Assembly: GCA_026004195.1 (NCBI GenBank) | Contig: BPIQ01000005.1 | Coordinates: forward strand, 1 to 64,000 | Reading direction: 5' to 3' | DNA from: Candidatus Binatia bacterium | Lineage (GTDB): Bacteria > Desulfobacterota > Binatia > HRBIN30 > BPIQ01 | Length of the DNA: 64,000 nucleotides | Part shown: positions 16,605 to 26,394 of the stretch, piece by piece | Layout: every line of letters starts with the position of its first letter | Position numbering within the stretch: position 1 is the stretch's first letter | Position numbers and translations under genes: made by a program | The notes under the pieces: generated by a model | What the model was told of the DNA's origin: nothing | The model's input: the letters and a program-made list of their open reading frames with translations, nothing else | The model's database searches: none

Positions 16605-16975
16605 GTCCTTCGCGCTCTGTCGTGGCCGTGCCCGGCGATGACACCGGCGGTCATCGCGGGCAGGAAGCCACCGACCTCGATCGTACGCGGCGGCCGCGTT
16701 CACCCCCGCCCCCCGGACGCGACGGAGCGCGTCCCTCCGCGCACCGTTCGCATCGTCTCGTGCATTTCGGAGGGCCACGCTCTGTCGTGGCCGTCCCCGG
16801 CGATGACACCGGCGGTCATCGCGGGCAGGCCACCGACCTCGATCGTACGCGGCGGCCGCGTTCACCCCCGCCCCCCGGACGCGACGGAGCGCGTCCCTCC
16901 GGTGGGTGGGTGTTCGCGCGAACCAGGCACGGCGCGCGTTCGTGCCCCCCCGGCAATCGGAGGGCCACCGCCGGA
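16605..16975. repeat. Repeat cluster 4: 162-bp tandem unit with A(-)/B(+)
   Basis: A hairpins on the minus strand start at 16715 and 16877, exactly 162 bp apart. A full B on the plus strand lies near 16769-16792. A B half-copy begins the cluster near 16609, and a truncated B ends it near 16960. The interval (GATGACACCGGCGGTCATCG, itself a dyad, then TCGATCGTACGCGGCGGCCG) is also duplicated. Confidence 0.9.
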
Positions 16976-17094
16976 AGCAACGCCGCCCGGTGAAAGCACA
17001 CCGTCACGGGAACGACTCGCCTTGCAATGCCCGCGGCACCGTGACAGGAATGCTCGCCGCGCCCCGGAAGTTTCGGATAAGGAGGCACGACCCC

Positions 17095-18264
17095 ATGCCA
17101 CGGGCTTACTCGATTACCGCCGAGGCCATCGCCGCCGAACGGCGTCGCGTCCAGGACGACCTCTCGAAGTTCGACCCCGCCAACGTCATCCGGCTGGACG
17201 AACTCGAGCTTCCGCCGCTCGGCCGGCACGACGTGCATTGCCGCACGCTCGCGGTGTCGCTCGAACACAACATCGACCACATGGCCCTCGCGGACACGGT
17301 CAACATCGTGGAGCTCCGCGGCGGGAAGCTCTACCCCGGGAACAGCGCCGTCGCGGAAGTCCTCGCCGTGGGCGAGGAGGTGACGCGGTTTCGCCCCGGC
17401 GACATCGTCATCACGCACTGCAACGGCGCGCCGGACCGCTACGGCTACCCGCTGCGAATCTGGGCTTACGACCAGCCCGACTCGATCGGCTGGTACGCGG
17501 AGGAAATCCTGGTCGGCGACTGGCAGCTCATCCCCGCGCCGCTCGACTGCGGGCTCAACCTCTGGGAAATCGCCGCACTGCCGCTGCGGGCGCCGACGGC
17601 CTACCACCTCTGGCGGCGCGCACACGACATCTTCCGGATCAAAGTGCCCCGGGAGAAGCTCGCGCGGCTCAACGTGCTGGGCTTCGGCGGAGGAGTGTCC
17701 GAGCTTTTCCTGATGCTCGCGAAACACGAGGGACACCGGGCCTTTTTCTGCTCGGGGACGGCGGCACGGCGCGAGTTCATGGAGTCGCTCGGCATCGAGA
17801 CGATCGACCAGACGAAGTTTCACCGCTTCGCGACACCGCAGGACGTGGACGCGTTCTCGAAGGAAGTGAAAAAACTCACCGACGGCGTCGGGATGCACAT
17901 CGTCTGCGACATGCTCCGAGGACCGGTCTTCGCCGCCGGCATCGCCGCCACCGCCCGCGAAGGCGTGAACGTGAGTGCCGGCTGGCAGCTCGGCAAGAAG
18001 GTTTCCTACGACTCCGCCGGAGCTTCCGTGAAGCAAATCACGATCGACCACACCCACTACGACACGATCGAGGGTTGCAACGCCTGCACGGAGCTCTACG
18101 GCGTCGTCTTCCGGCCGACCGTGCACAAAGAAATCTACGCCTTCGAAGACCTGCCCCGAGCGCTCCGCGAGATGCACCAGAACGTGCAGACGGGCATCCC
18201 CATCATCCGGGTCGCAAAAGAAATGCCGGAAAAAGTCCGGCATCTCGTGCCTGAGGGAACGTAA
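17095..18264 (+). CDS. MDR-superfamily (zinc-type alcohol dehydrogenase-like) oxidoreductase
   Basis: A 389-residue medium-chain dehydrogenase. ATG 17095 follows ATAAGGAGG. The N-terminal GroES-like half includes LEHNIDHMALADTVN and VAEVLAVGEEVTRFRPGD; the C-terminal Rossmann half has LNVLGFGGGVSELFLMLA and DGVGMHIVCDMLRGPVFAAG. The usual Cys and GHE zinc ligands are not in their normal places, so it may be a zinc-independent MDR (quinone reductase, enoyl reductase or crotonyl-CoA reductase-like). The substrate is unknown. It is preceded by repeat cluster 4 and followed by a shared bidirectional terminator. Confidence 0.78.
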   Translation: MPRAYSITAEAIAAERRRVQDDLSKFDPANVIRLDELELPPLGRHDVHCRTLAVSLEHNIDHMALADTVNIVELRGGKLYPGNSAVAEVLAVGEEVTRFRPGDIVITHCNGAPDRYGYPLRIWAYDQPDSIGWYAEEILVGDWQLIPAPLDCGLNLWEIAALPLRAPTAYHLWRRAHDIFRIKVPREKLARLNVLGFGGGVSELFLMLAKHEGHRAFFCSGTAARREFMESLGIETIDQTKFHRFATPQDVDAFSKEVKKLTDGVGMHIVCDMLRGPVFAAGIAATAREGVNVSAGWQLGKKVSYDSAGASVKQITIDHTHYDTIEGCNACTELYGVVFRPTVHKEIYAFEDLPRALREMHQNVQTGIPIIRVAKEMPEKVRHLVPEGT

Positions 18265-18285
18265 CGTCCCGGCTCGGAGTCCCAG

Positions 18286-18317
18286 CCCGGAGAGAAAACC
18301 CGCGGGTTCTTTCCGGG
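18286..18317. terminator. Bidirectional terminator-like palindrome
   Basis: A 32-base near-perfect dyad (CCCGGAGAGAA ... TTCTTTCCGGG around the self-complementary AACCCGCGGGTT) sits between two genes that converge on it. Confidence 0.6.
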
Positions 18318-18462
18318 TCAGCCGCCGGCGTGGAGCACCGAGCGTTCGGCTCCCCGGATCCGGCCGTTTTCTTCCGAGGCCCGATCCCCCGAGAAGCAGA
18401 GCGCCAGATACGGCGAACCCCGCCGACCCCGTGCGTGTGACGCCCGCCCGACCTCCCGGGCT

Positions 18463-20779
18463 TTACGGCGCTCGCGATCGAGTTCCCGGCGCCGGATCGC
18501 CCGCGGTCAGGGCACCGGAGCCGTCGTTGTCGTGACGGTATCGCGGCCACACGGCGTTCCCGTAGCCGCCCAGGCCCGTCCCCTCGACGACGTCGAGCGT
18601 TCCGTCCTCCTGGAGAACGTAGACCTTCCCGTCGTGGAGCACGGGGCTCGCGAGAACCCTTGCCGGAGAGCGGAGCGGATACGTTCGGACGAGCGAGCCC
18701 TCGAGCCCGAGGACCCGAAGCTCCCCGTCCGTGGCGAAGAGCACGTAGCGGTCGTCGGCCAGGGTCGGCGACGCCCAGGCCCAACGGCCGGGAATCCCCG
18801 CGAGCTCCCTGCTCGAGCAGTCGGGTTCGACGGCCAGGAGAAGCGCTTTGCGCTCCCCCTCCGGCCAGGGCACGGTGAGGGGCACGTAAGCCGTCCCCTC
18901 CGAGTCCAGCGTCGGCGCCGAGTAAAAGCCCGCGGCTTGCGTTCTCGGCTCGAAATCGAACTCGAGCCGGCACTGCTCCACGAGGTCGTAGTCGAGGACG
19001 TAGAGAGCGACCCTGAGCCGCTCGTCGTTGGGCCGCACGTAGAGTACCCACACCCGGTCGGGGCCCAGGACGACTTCTCCCGCGACCGAATCCAGATTGG
19101 CGCCCTGGAAGGGGAGCGCGTAGCAACCCGGGTCGCCGGGATCGAAGGCCGCGACGACCCGCAGGTCGGGCGTCAGCTTCGTCACCGAGCAACCGTGCAG
19201 GTATTCGTCTTCCTGGCCGGTTTTCACTCCTACGGTCTGTGCCGCCGTACCGACGTAGAGAAACTCGCCGTCCGTCGTGACCCCGCTTCCGACCCACGCA
19301 CGGAAGCCGTCCTCGAGACCGAGCTCTCGTACGACGGTGCCCGAGCCGTCCACCGCGAAGAGCGCGCCACAGGCGGGATTCACGGGGTTCTGGCAGACGG
19401 GATCGGGACTGTTCACGGTGCCGAGATAGTAAAGGCCGCCGAGTACCGTCCCCGAGCCGTCGGCCGTGGCCCCGAGTGACACGCTCTGCCGCGGAGCGAA
19501 CGATCGGGGATCCAGGAGAAAGAGGTTGCCACCAAACGTCACGTTCCAGAAAACCGTGTCGAGCTCGGGCGAGTAGAGGAGCGGCGCCTCGCCCGTGGCA
19601 CCTTCGTAGAGGCGGTAGAGCCGTCCCTCGGGCATGTGGTACCCGAAAAGCGTCCTCGCATACGGCCCCTCCTCGTCGCAGTCCCTCGAAAACTCGTGCG
19701 CCGGGTAGACGAGCCAGTCCCCCACGACGATCGGGGTGGCCGTGAAGTTCGCGCACTCGGTATGCGGAATCTCGACCGCGCTCACGTCTCCGAAGCGCGT
19801 GTAGACGGCGTCTTCGACCGCCGGAAAGGGCTGCCGGGGATTTTCGGCGCCCGGCGTCGCGGTAGGCGTCGGCGCGCCGAAGGGAAAGCGTCCGAGAACG
19901 TCGCGGACCGTTTCCACCACCACCCCGTACTCGGAGAGGAGATCGAAGAGAGGTTCGATGTCGGCGAACGCGTTCTCGAGCGTGTCGTCGCTGAGCACGA
20001 TTCCCATGACTTCTTCCGAAGTCCCCGTCCGAAGTCCGTCCTCGATGTCGGCCAGGGTTACGGCGGCATCGCCGAGGTGCTCGATCCCGTAGCCGGCGTT
20101 GGCGGCAGCCAGGACGGTGTGGCCGTCGTAAACGACAACCCAGGGGACGCTCAGAAGGTCCGTCTTGGCGTTGTCCTCGCCCTTTTTCGTGGCGTGGTAG
20201 AGCAATCCCGCGGGCCAGTCGGTCTCCGCGTCCGACATGCCCGCGGAGACGATCCCCCGGGTCGTGAGCGGCGCGAGAAAATCGAGTAGCGCCTCCATGT
20301 CGCCCCGGTAGGTCCCGTCCGTGGCGTACCAGCCGTCCGTGCGAACGAGGTCCGGGCGGTTCGTGTACCCGTCGAAAAACTTGTGCGTGGGACCGTGATG
20401 GTGCAAAGCAATCTCGTGACCCTCCGCCTCCCATCCGTGGACCACCGAAAGCAGGCCGTTGGCGTAAACGTACTCCGCCCACGTCACCGAGAATTGCAGC
20501 GTGATCCGAAAGCCGTATCGATCCGAGAGGGCCACGAGCTCCTCGAGACGCGGCCAGAGAGACCGGATCCGGTTCGCGAGGCTGTACTCCAGGTGGACAG
20601 CCAGGAAAACGCCCTCGAGAGCCACGGGAGCGGAGCCATCGAGGGTCGGTGTGGGACTTGGAAGCTCCGGAACGGACGAAGGAGTGGCGGTCGCGGTCGG
20701 AGAAGCCGTGTCCGTCGGGCTCGGAAAGGGCGAGGGAGTCGACGTGGGTTCACCAGTGGTGGGGGTCGGCTTGCTGAAA
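18463..20779 (-). pseudogene. C-terminal part of IS-split lipoprotein: deacetylase-like plus beta-propeller
   Basis: A frame of about 770 residues with no start of its own. It opens in a Pro/Thr/Ser-rich linker (PTPTTGEPTSTPSPFPSP...) directly at the edge of an IS. Then comes a divergent polysaccharide-deacetylase (NodB)-like domain with GVFLAVHLEYS and HEIALHHHGPTH, the latter matching the HxxxH metal motif while the TFDDG Asp motif is not visible. Last is a roughly 400-residue repeat region (VYPAHEF, FAVDGSGTVVREL, YVLQEDGTLDV) like a PQQ- or YncE-type beta-propeller. The linker stops being readable where the IS begins; the missing lipoprotein start lies on the IS far side at 21979-22470. 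GTG 20625 could give a cytosolic remnant. Confidence 0.75.
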
Positions 20780-21978
20780 AACTACCCTTTTTCCTCCGCG
20801 TAGTGTAAAGAAGACACGACACAAATTCCGCCCGAAGAGGAGGTGGAGGAGGATGAGGGGAGAGGATCGGTTCCAGGGGGCGATGTTCAGCTACGTGTCG
20901 CTCGAGGACCGCGTGCCGCGGGAGCATCCGCTGCGGACGATCTGGGCGATTTCGGACGCGGCGCTGCGGAGGCTCTCCGGGAGGCTCGGGCGGCTTTACG
21001 CACGGGTCGGGAGGCCTTCGATTCCGCCCGAGAAGCTCCTGCGGGCGCTGCTTTTGCAGGTTCTCTACTCGGTGCGGAGCGAGCGTCTTTTGATGGAGGA
21101 GCTCGAGTACAATCTTCTTTTCCGGTGGTTTGTGGGGCTCGGGATGGACGAGAAGGTGTGGGATGCGTCGACCTTCAGCAAGAACCGGGAGCGGCTTTTG
21201 CGCGGGGAGGTGGCCGAGGCGTTTTTCGCGGAGGTGCTGGGGCTTGCGCGAGAGCAGGGGCTTCTTTCGGACGAGCACTTCACGGTGGACGGGACACTGG
21301 TGGAAGCCTGGGCGAGCCAGAGAAGCTTCCGGCCGAGGGAGGAAGCAGGCGGAGACGGAAAAGAGGAGAAGGGAGGGGCGGATTTCCGCGGGGAGCGGAG
21401 GACAAACCGGACGCATGTCTCGAGGACGGATCCCGACGCGAGGCTTTACCGGCGCGGAGATGGGGCGGAGGCGAGGCTTTCGTACCTCGGGCACGTGCTG
21501 GTGGACGCAGAGAACCAGCTTGTGGTGGGGGCCAGCCTCACGCGGGCCGAGGGGAGTGCGGAGAGGGAGGCTGCGCTCGAGATGCTCGGGCGGGCACGCT
21601 ACCGCAGGGGGGCACGGCTCGGGGCGGACCGGGGCTACGACGTGGCAAGCTTCGTGCGCGAGGTGAGAAGGCTCGGGCTGGTGCCGCACGTGGCGCAGAG
21701 GCGCCTTGGGAGTGCGCTCGACCGCAGGACGACAAGGCACCGGAGCTACCGTGCGACGCAGCGCATGAGGCGGCGGGTGGAGGCGGTCTTCGGGTGGCTG
21801 AAGACGGTGGGGCTTTTCCGGAAGACCCGCCACAGGGGAGTGGCCCGGGTGGGCTGGATGTTCACGCTTACACTTGCAGCCTACAACCTGGTGCGGATGC
21901 GGAACCTTCTGGCCGAGAGCGCCTGAGGGGACGCAGAAGAGATGGAAAAGGCCCTCGCGAAGGCCGAAAAGGGGCTCA
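20780..21978 (+). mobile_element. IS5-type insertion sequence inside a lipoprotein gene
   Basis: An intact transposase gene with an IS5-like left end, GCTTGCTGAAAAACTACC (about 20770-20795), where the host linker frame stops. The right end is estimated only: I could not find the matching inverted repeat (expected around TTTTTCAGCAAG) nor a clear target duplication. It may have lost its right end. The element lies on the strand opposite to the host gene. Confidence 0.65.
20853..21926 (+). CDS. IS5 family transposase
   Basis: A 357-residue DDE transposase. The N-terminal DUF772-like domain has RPSIPPEKLLRALLLQVLYSVRSERLLMEELEYNLLFRWFVGL. The catalytic triad is seen as Asp in FTVDGTLVEAWAS, Asp in LGADRGYD and Glu in RRRVEAVFGWLKT, ending with the usual YNLVRMRNLL. 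The middle insert (SQRSFRPREEAGGDG...) is the variable linker of the family. All catalytic residues and the full length are present, so the enzyme could be active. A GGAGGTGGAGGAGG ribosome site precedes ATG 20853. The gene is read opposite to the interrupted host gene. Confidence 0.88.
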   Translation: MRGEDRFQGAMFSYVSLEDRVPREHPLRTIWAISDAALRRLSGRLGRLYARVGRPSIPPEKLLRALLLQVLYSVRSERLLMEELEYNLLFRWFVGLGMDEKVWDASTFSKNRERLLRGEVAEAFFAEVLGLAREQGLLSDEHFTVDGTLVEAWASQRSFRPREEAGGDGKEEKGGADFRGERRTNRTHVSRTDPDARLYRRGDGAEARLSYLGHVLVDAENQLVVGASLTRAEGSAEREAALEMLGRARYRRGARLGADRGYDVASFVREVRRLGLVPHVAQRRLGSALDRRTTRHRSYRATQRMRRRVEAVFGWLKTVGLFRKTRHRGVARVGWMFTLTLAAYNLVRMRNLLAESA

Positions 21979-22470
21979 TCAGAGGAACGGGGAGGCCTCC
22001 GGGGAGACCGAGAGCCCGCCTCTGAAGGTCGAAAGACCTTCCGGCGGAGGTGAAACTTCTTCCGCGAAGGCCGAGGGCAGGACCACGGTCGGTGAAGGGG
22101 TGGGCGATGCGGAAGGTGACGGCGACGGCGCGGCCGACGGCGAAAAAGTAGGCTCGGGAGCGGGGCTGGAAGCAGGCGCCGTGTCCGTGGGAACCGGAGA
22201 GGGAGCAAGGGTTGGCGTGGGAGTCGAGGGGCCCGCGAACGCGCTCGGCGTGAACGTGGGAACGGGACTCGAAACGGGGGTGGACGTCGCCGTGGGCGTC
22301 TCCGCGGGCGGAAAAGCGAGAGAAGGTGTCCGTGTGGGGGTTTCGGGCCGAGTCGTCGGCGTGAGCGTTCTTTCCCCGGAGGGCCCGTTTCCGCCTCCGC
22401 CGGAGCCGCAACCGAGGAACGCGAAAAGAAAAACTCCGCCCAGCGCAATCCCGAACGTCGTGCGTCGCAT
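21979..22470 (-). pseudogene. N-terminal part of IS-split lipoprotein (signal and Pro/Thr linker)
   Basis: A 163-residue remnant. Residues 1-20 form a lipoprotein signal peptide (MRRTTFGIALGGVFLFAFLGC) with Cys20 as the lipidation site. About 110 residues of Pro/Thr/Ser repeats follow (TPTTRPETPTRTPS, PTATSTPVSSPVPTFTP). The last 30 residues (from about VVLPSAFAEE) no longer look like linker and may be IS or junction sequence. The linker composition and strand match the piece at 18463-20779 beyond the IS, so I read the two as halves of one lipoprotein. The stub alone could still be exported and lipidated. Confidence 0.7.
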
Positions 22471-22626
22471 CGTGGAAGGCTCTCATGCAGATCGCGTGCC
22501 AGGTTCCCGGCTGGCATCGCCGCGTCTGTCGATTTGGAGGGGGATGAGTCCTTTGCGTGAACCCGCTCGCACGGGCGTTGCCACCCGCGGCCTGGCACGA
22601 AACTCCGCAACCGGTCGAACAGGGCG

Positions 22627-23379
22627 ATGTTGATCCCATTCGGCCCCGAGATCTGGTACGCCGATGGACCTCCGGTCCGGTGGCTCGGGTTTCCTTACCC
22701 GACGCGGATGGCCGTGGTTCGCCTTTCCGGGGACAAACTTTGGGTCTGGTCTCCGATCTCGCCGACGGAATCCCTGGCCGAGCACGTGCAAGGCCTCGGC
22801 CGCGTGACACACCTCGTCTCGCCCAACAAACTGCACCACCTCTTTCTCCGGCCCTGGCACGAACGCTGGCCCGAGGCTCTTCTGCACGCGTCGCCGGGGC
22901 TTCCGCGCAAACGTCCCGACTTGCCCTTCGGATCTCTCCTCGCCGACGAGCCTCACCCCGGTTGGGCGGGGGAAATCGACCAGGTCGTCTTCCGCGGGAG
23001 TCTCGTCATGGACGAGGTCGTCTTTTTCCACCGAAAGTCGAGAACGGCCATCGTCGCGGACCTGGTCCAGAAACTCGACCCCTCGCCGTATGCGCGCTGG
23101 CAGCGCCTGCTTCTCCGGCTCGACGGTGTGCTGGGCGAGAAGGGAAGCGCACCGCGCGAGTGGAGGGCTCTTTTCTGGAACCGGAAGCTCGCCCGAAAAG
23201 CCCTGCACTCCGTGCTCGGCTGGCAGCCGGAACGACTCCTTCTCGCCCACGGGACGTGCGTGCCGAGCGGAGCATCCGAGGCGCTCCGGGAGGCATTTTC
23301 TTGGCTCGGGACGGAGGACGCCCGAGAGACTCCATCCGTGCCGCGCGAGAATGGACACTTCGAGGAGGGGCGCTTGTAG
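22627..23379 (+). CDS. DUF4336 family protein
   Basis: A 250-residue cytosolic protein with the DUF4336 pattern: IWYADGPPVRWLGFPYPTRMAVVRLSGDKLWVWSPI near the start, VTHLVSPNKLHHLFLRPW, and a late LLLAHGTCVP. It resembles a reduced metallo-beta-lactamase fold, with LVSPNKLHHLF in the place of the HxHxDH loop, which keeps only part of the metal ligands. The function is unknown. It starts just after the lipoprotein stub on the other strand. Confidence 0.82.
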   Translation: MLIPFGPEIWYADGPPVRWLGFPYPTRMAVVRLSGDKLWVWSPISPTESLAEHVQGLGRVTHLVSPNKLHHLFLRPWHERWPEALLHASPGLPRKRPDLPFGSLLADEPHPGWAGEIDQVVFRGSLVMDEVVFFHRKSRTAIVADLVQKLDPSPYARWQRLLLRLDGVLGEKGSAPREWRALFWNRKLARKALHSVLGWQPERLLLAHGTCVPSGASEALREAFSWLGTEDARETPSVPRENGHFEEGRL

Positions 23380-23476
23380 GTACGGGGGCTCCAGGATGGG
23401 GAGACTTCGGGGCCGGTAGCCGGTTCCGCGAACGTCCCTCCCTATCGAGCCGCGGCCTGGAACGTCTTCCGGGGCG

Positions 23477-23506
23477 TTGACGCGGGAGCGCAAATTCTCG
23501 TAGGTT
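23477..23506 (+). promoter_or_regulatory. Candidate sigma70-type promoter for the MOSC gene
   Basis: TTGACG at 23477 and TAGGTT at 23501 with an 18-base spacer, ending 19 bp before the ATG at 23526. Confidence 0.45.
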
Positions 23507-23525
23507 CGGGTTCCCGGCCGCCCCC

Positions 23526-24390
23526 ATGATCGTCGGAAAAGTCATCGAGATCTGGCGCTACCCCTTCAAGTCGATGGGCGGCGAGCTGCTCGGGGAAACC
23601 ACGCTCGGTCCGCTCGGAATACCCGGGGACCGCGGCTGGGCGCTCCGCGACGAGGAGGACGGAGAAATCCGGGGCGCGAAGAAGCTCCCCCTTCTGATGC
23701 TCTGCCGTGCCCGGTACGTGACGGAGCCGGGGGACGACGAAATCCCTCCTGTCGAGATCACCTTACCCGACGGATCTTCGGTACGGAGCGACACCGAAGA
23801 GGCCGCGCAAAAACTTTCCGCCCTCGTCGGTCGCCGCTGCTCGGTCTGGCCTCGTCGTCCGAAGGACGACCTCGACCACTATCGCCGGCGACTGCCGTCG
23901 GATCCGGCGAGCGTCGAAGCCGAGCTCCGTTCGGTCTTCGGTCTCGCGACCGGGAGAGCCACTGCCGGACCTTTCGGGCTTGCCGCCCGAAGTGTTCGAG
24001 TTCTCCTCGCCGCCGGGCACGTACTTCGACGCGTTCCCCCTCCATCTCCTCACGACGGCCTGGCTCGACGAGCTCGGCCTGCGCAATCCGGATGCACGCT
24101 TCGACCGGCGCCGTTTCCGACCCAATTTCCTGATCGAACCGGAAAGAAAGGTTCGCGGTTACGTCGAGCGAAGCTGGGTGGGTAGGACGGCGCGGATCGG
24201 CGAAGCCCTCGTCAAGGTCGAAACGCCGGTCGTCCGATGCGTCATGACGACGCTCCCTCAGGAGGACCTCCCGAAAGATCCCTCGGTCCTCCGCACCGTC
24301 GTCCGCGAATGCGGGCAGAACGTCGGGGTGTACGGCTCCGTTTCGCAACCCGGAAGGGTGCGGGTCGGGGACCCGGTGGAACTCGTGTGA
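23526..24390 (+). pseudogene. MOSC domain protein, single frameshift
   Basis: Two frames together make one protein of about 287 residues. The first (from 23526) gives the MOSC N-terminal beta-barrel MIVGKVIEIWRYPFKSMGG, GIPGDRGWALRD and so on up to SVFG. The second continues RPGEPLPDLSGLPPEVFEF, then TYFDAFPLHLLTTAWLDEL, NFLIEPE, VETPVVRCVMTTL and CGQNVGVYGSVSQPGRVRVGDPVEL. The frames join perfectly if one T at 23942 is left out. MOSC proteins carry sulfur or handle molybdenum-cofactor-linked chemistry (mARC-like C-terminus here), which would pair with the MOT1 transporter. The exact single-base repair suggests a sequence error or a very recent mutation. Confidence 0.8.
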
Positions 24391-24463
24391 AAACCCGGCA
24401 AGCGGGCGGCATCTCGAATCGCATCGAGCGTCAGCGGCCGCGCGCTCGAGCGGGTCCCCGCGT

Positions 24464-24492
24464 TTGACTTCCCGCCTCCGGCGGAATACGGG
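24464..24492 (+). promoter_or_regulatory. Candidate promoter for the methyltransferase gene
   Basis: TTGACT at 24464 and TACGGG at 24487 with a 17-base spacer; the -10 is weak. The ATG is at 24513. Confidence 0.35.
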
Positions 24493-24512
24493 CTCCGGCA
24501 GGGAGGGAGATC

Positions 24513-25199
24513 ATGACCGGAGCCTATCGGGCCTTTGGCTATTTCGGCTTGGCTTCGATCTTCGGGGCGCTGCTTTACGGGTTCCGCTACGACCCGGCCG
24601 CACCGGCAGGGAACTACCTCCTGAATATTCTGGCCTATCTCGCCTGGGCGGCCGTCCACCTGGCCATGACGCGCGCTGGGTTCAAACGAGCCGTGTTCGG
24701 CACTCCCGAAGGCTCGTTATTCGAGAGACAGGTGTACGTCCTGGTCGCCGTCTCGACCTGGCTTGCTCTCGTCGGGTTTCACCTGCCCGTGCCGGGCCCG
24801 GCAGTGGAGCTGCCCGGTGCCGTCCGCTTCGCCGCGTGCGTCGGGTTCGTGCTCTCCGTTCTCGCCTTCTTCGAGGGCGTGACGTTCTCGGCCCTGGACT
24901 CGCTGCTCGGCGTTCCCGGGAGCGAACTCAGCCACACGCACGGCGAGGAAACACCGCTTCTGACCGAAGGCCAGTACGCCGGCGTTCGTCATCCCATGTA
25001 CCGGGCCGCCATCTTCGCCGGGGTCTCGAGCCTCTTTCTCCACGCCAACGCCGCGCAGCTCCTCTGGGTGCTTCTCGTGGGGGGCACGTTCGTCGCCTTC
25101 ATTCCCGTCGAAGAAGCGCAGCTCGTGGCCTCACGCGGGGACGCCTACCGCGCTTACATGGAAAAAACGCCCTGGCGACTTCTGCGGGGCGTCTGGTAG
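24513..25199 (+). CDS. NnrU/ICMT-like integral membrane methyltransferase family protein
   Basis: A 228-residue protein with about five or six hydrophobic helices. The C-terminal part has the isoprenylcysteine carboxyl methyltransferase pattern GVRHPMYRAAIFAG, then PVEEAQLVASRGDAYRAYMEKTPWRLL, with the RHPxY and Glu-Glu residues that bind S-adenosylmethionine. Bacterial members act on lipids or have unassigned substrates; NnrU-type members are linked to nitric oxide metabolism, and no denitrification gene is seen nearby. I would keep the family name and not a reaction. Confidence 0.78.
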   Translation: MTGAYRAFGYFGLASIFGALLYGFRYDPAAPAGNYLLNILAYLAWAAVHLAMTRAGFKRAVFGTPEGSLFERQVYVLVAVSTWLALVGFHLPVPGPAVELPGAVRFAACVGFVLSVLAFFEGVTFSALDSLLGVPGSELSHTHGEETPLLTEGQYAGVRHPMYRAAIFAGVSSLFLHANAAQLLWVLLVGGTFVAFIPVEEAQLVASRGDAYRAYMEKTPWRLLRGVW

Positions 25200-25350
25200 G
25201 AAAAGGCCCCGCCCGCGAATTCGCGCGCCGGCGAATTCGGAAGACGCAGTTTCGCCGGCCGTATCTTTCGCCGACACGCGTACGGGCCGGAGAGCCGGGC
25301 AATCCCGCCCGCACAAGCGGAGCCGAGGCGGCCGCGGAAAGCTTCCCTGC

Positions 25351-26340
25351 TCAGCGGGAGGCAGCGGCGCGCAGCACCTCGAGGTAGCCCCGCGCGACGA
25401 GCGCGTGGTCGAGCACGCCCCGCTCCCGGAGAAGGCGGTGGAACTTCGGGAGCTTGAAGTGGGGGACGGTCATGACCAGGTGGTGCTCGAGATGGTAGTT
25501 CACGTGGTTGGGAGCCAGAAACAGACGCTCCCACCACCGTGCGAGCGTCGTTCGGGTGTTGCGGAGCTCGTCGCTCGGGTCGGGAACCATCGAGTGCTCG
25601 GCAATGGAGCGAAAGCGCGTGACCAGCGTGTAGGTCGTGAACCAGGCTCCCGCCCAGAGAAGGTAGAGCCAGGGGTAGCCCGCGACGGCCAGGAGCGCCA
25701 GCAGCGCCGCGTTGGTGAGCAGCATCCCCCCGAGACGCCGCCAGCCGGCCTTCTTTCCGCCCCGAGGCTTTCCCGAGAAGAGGCCCGTGTCCCGATCGAG
25801 GGCAAAGCGCGCGAACTTGAGGCCCGTCCTGCCCGTGAGGTCCCGCAGGACCTTTCGCCGCATGCTCGCGCGTGAGACGGGAAACGGCGTCGCGAGGCCC
25901 AGGTCGGGGTCGTCTTTCGTCCAGGTGTGCGCGTGGTGGCGCAGGTGATACGTGCGGTACGTCTCCGTGTCCGACCAGATCGGGTAGGCCGCGAGCCACT
26001 GCCCCGCCCAGTCGTTCAGGCGACGGTTCCGGAAAAGGATGCGGTGTGCCGCCTCGTGCATGACGACGGCGAGACCGAGCTGCCGCGACCCGATCACGAA
26101 AAGCGCGACCACGACGGTGAGCGGGTTCGGTGCCCAGGCGACGAGACCCATTGCCGCGAAGACGATCCCCCAGTTCGTCGCGAGCGTCACCCATCCGTGC
26201 CAGTTGTCGGTCTCGCAAAGCTCTCGCCGCTCTTCGGGCGTGAGCACGGCTCGCCAGTCGGGGCGACTCGACTTCGAACGATTCGCCTCTCCGGCGGAGG
26301 CGGTCGCAAGGTCGAACGAAAGCTGTTCGTGGGACGGCAT
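25351..26340 (-). CDS. Fatty acid desaturase family protein
   Basis: A 329-residue membrane di-iron enzyme. Three His boxes are present: HEAAHR (residues about 93-98), HLRHH (about 132-136) and NYHLEHH (about 277-283). Hydrophobic pairs flank them in the standard desaturase/hydroxylase layout, so it probably introduces a double bond or hydroxyl into acyl chains or carotenoid-like lipids. The ATG at 26340 lies before a Ser-rich start (MPSHEQLSFDL); longer frames upstream come only from repeat cluster 5. It is flanked by the cluster upstream and nothing downstream. Confidence 0.88.
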   Translation of the reverse strand: MPSHEQLSFDLATASAGEANRSKSSRPDWRAVLTPEERRELCETDNWHGWVTLATNWGIVFAAMGLVAWAPNPLTVVVALFVIGSRQLGLAVVMHEAAHRILFRNRRLNDWAGQWLAAYPIWSDTETYRTYHLRHHAHTWTKDDPDLGLATPFPVSRASMRRKVLRDLTGRTGLKFARFALDRDTGLFSGKPRGGKKAGWRRLGGMLLTNAALLALLAVAGYPWLYLLWAGAWFTTYTLVTRFRSIAEHSMVPDPSDELRNTRTTLARWWERLFLAPNHVNYHLEHHLVMTVPHFKLPKFHRLLRERGVLDHALVARGYLEVLRAAASR

Positions 26341-26394
26341 GACCCCGGCCTGCACGTATAACGGAAACTGCGGGTTTTTCTCAACCTCCGCCCG

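Noticed and set aside
21927-22080. Candidate right inverted repeat of the IS (for example near AAAAGGGGCTCATCAG) and a GGTCGG target duplication.
   Set aside because: Similarity to the left end is too low and the six-base match is common in this GC-rich linker; I could not fix the boundary.
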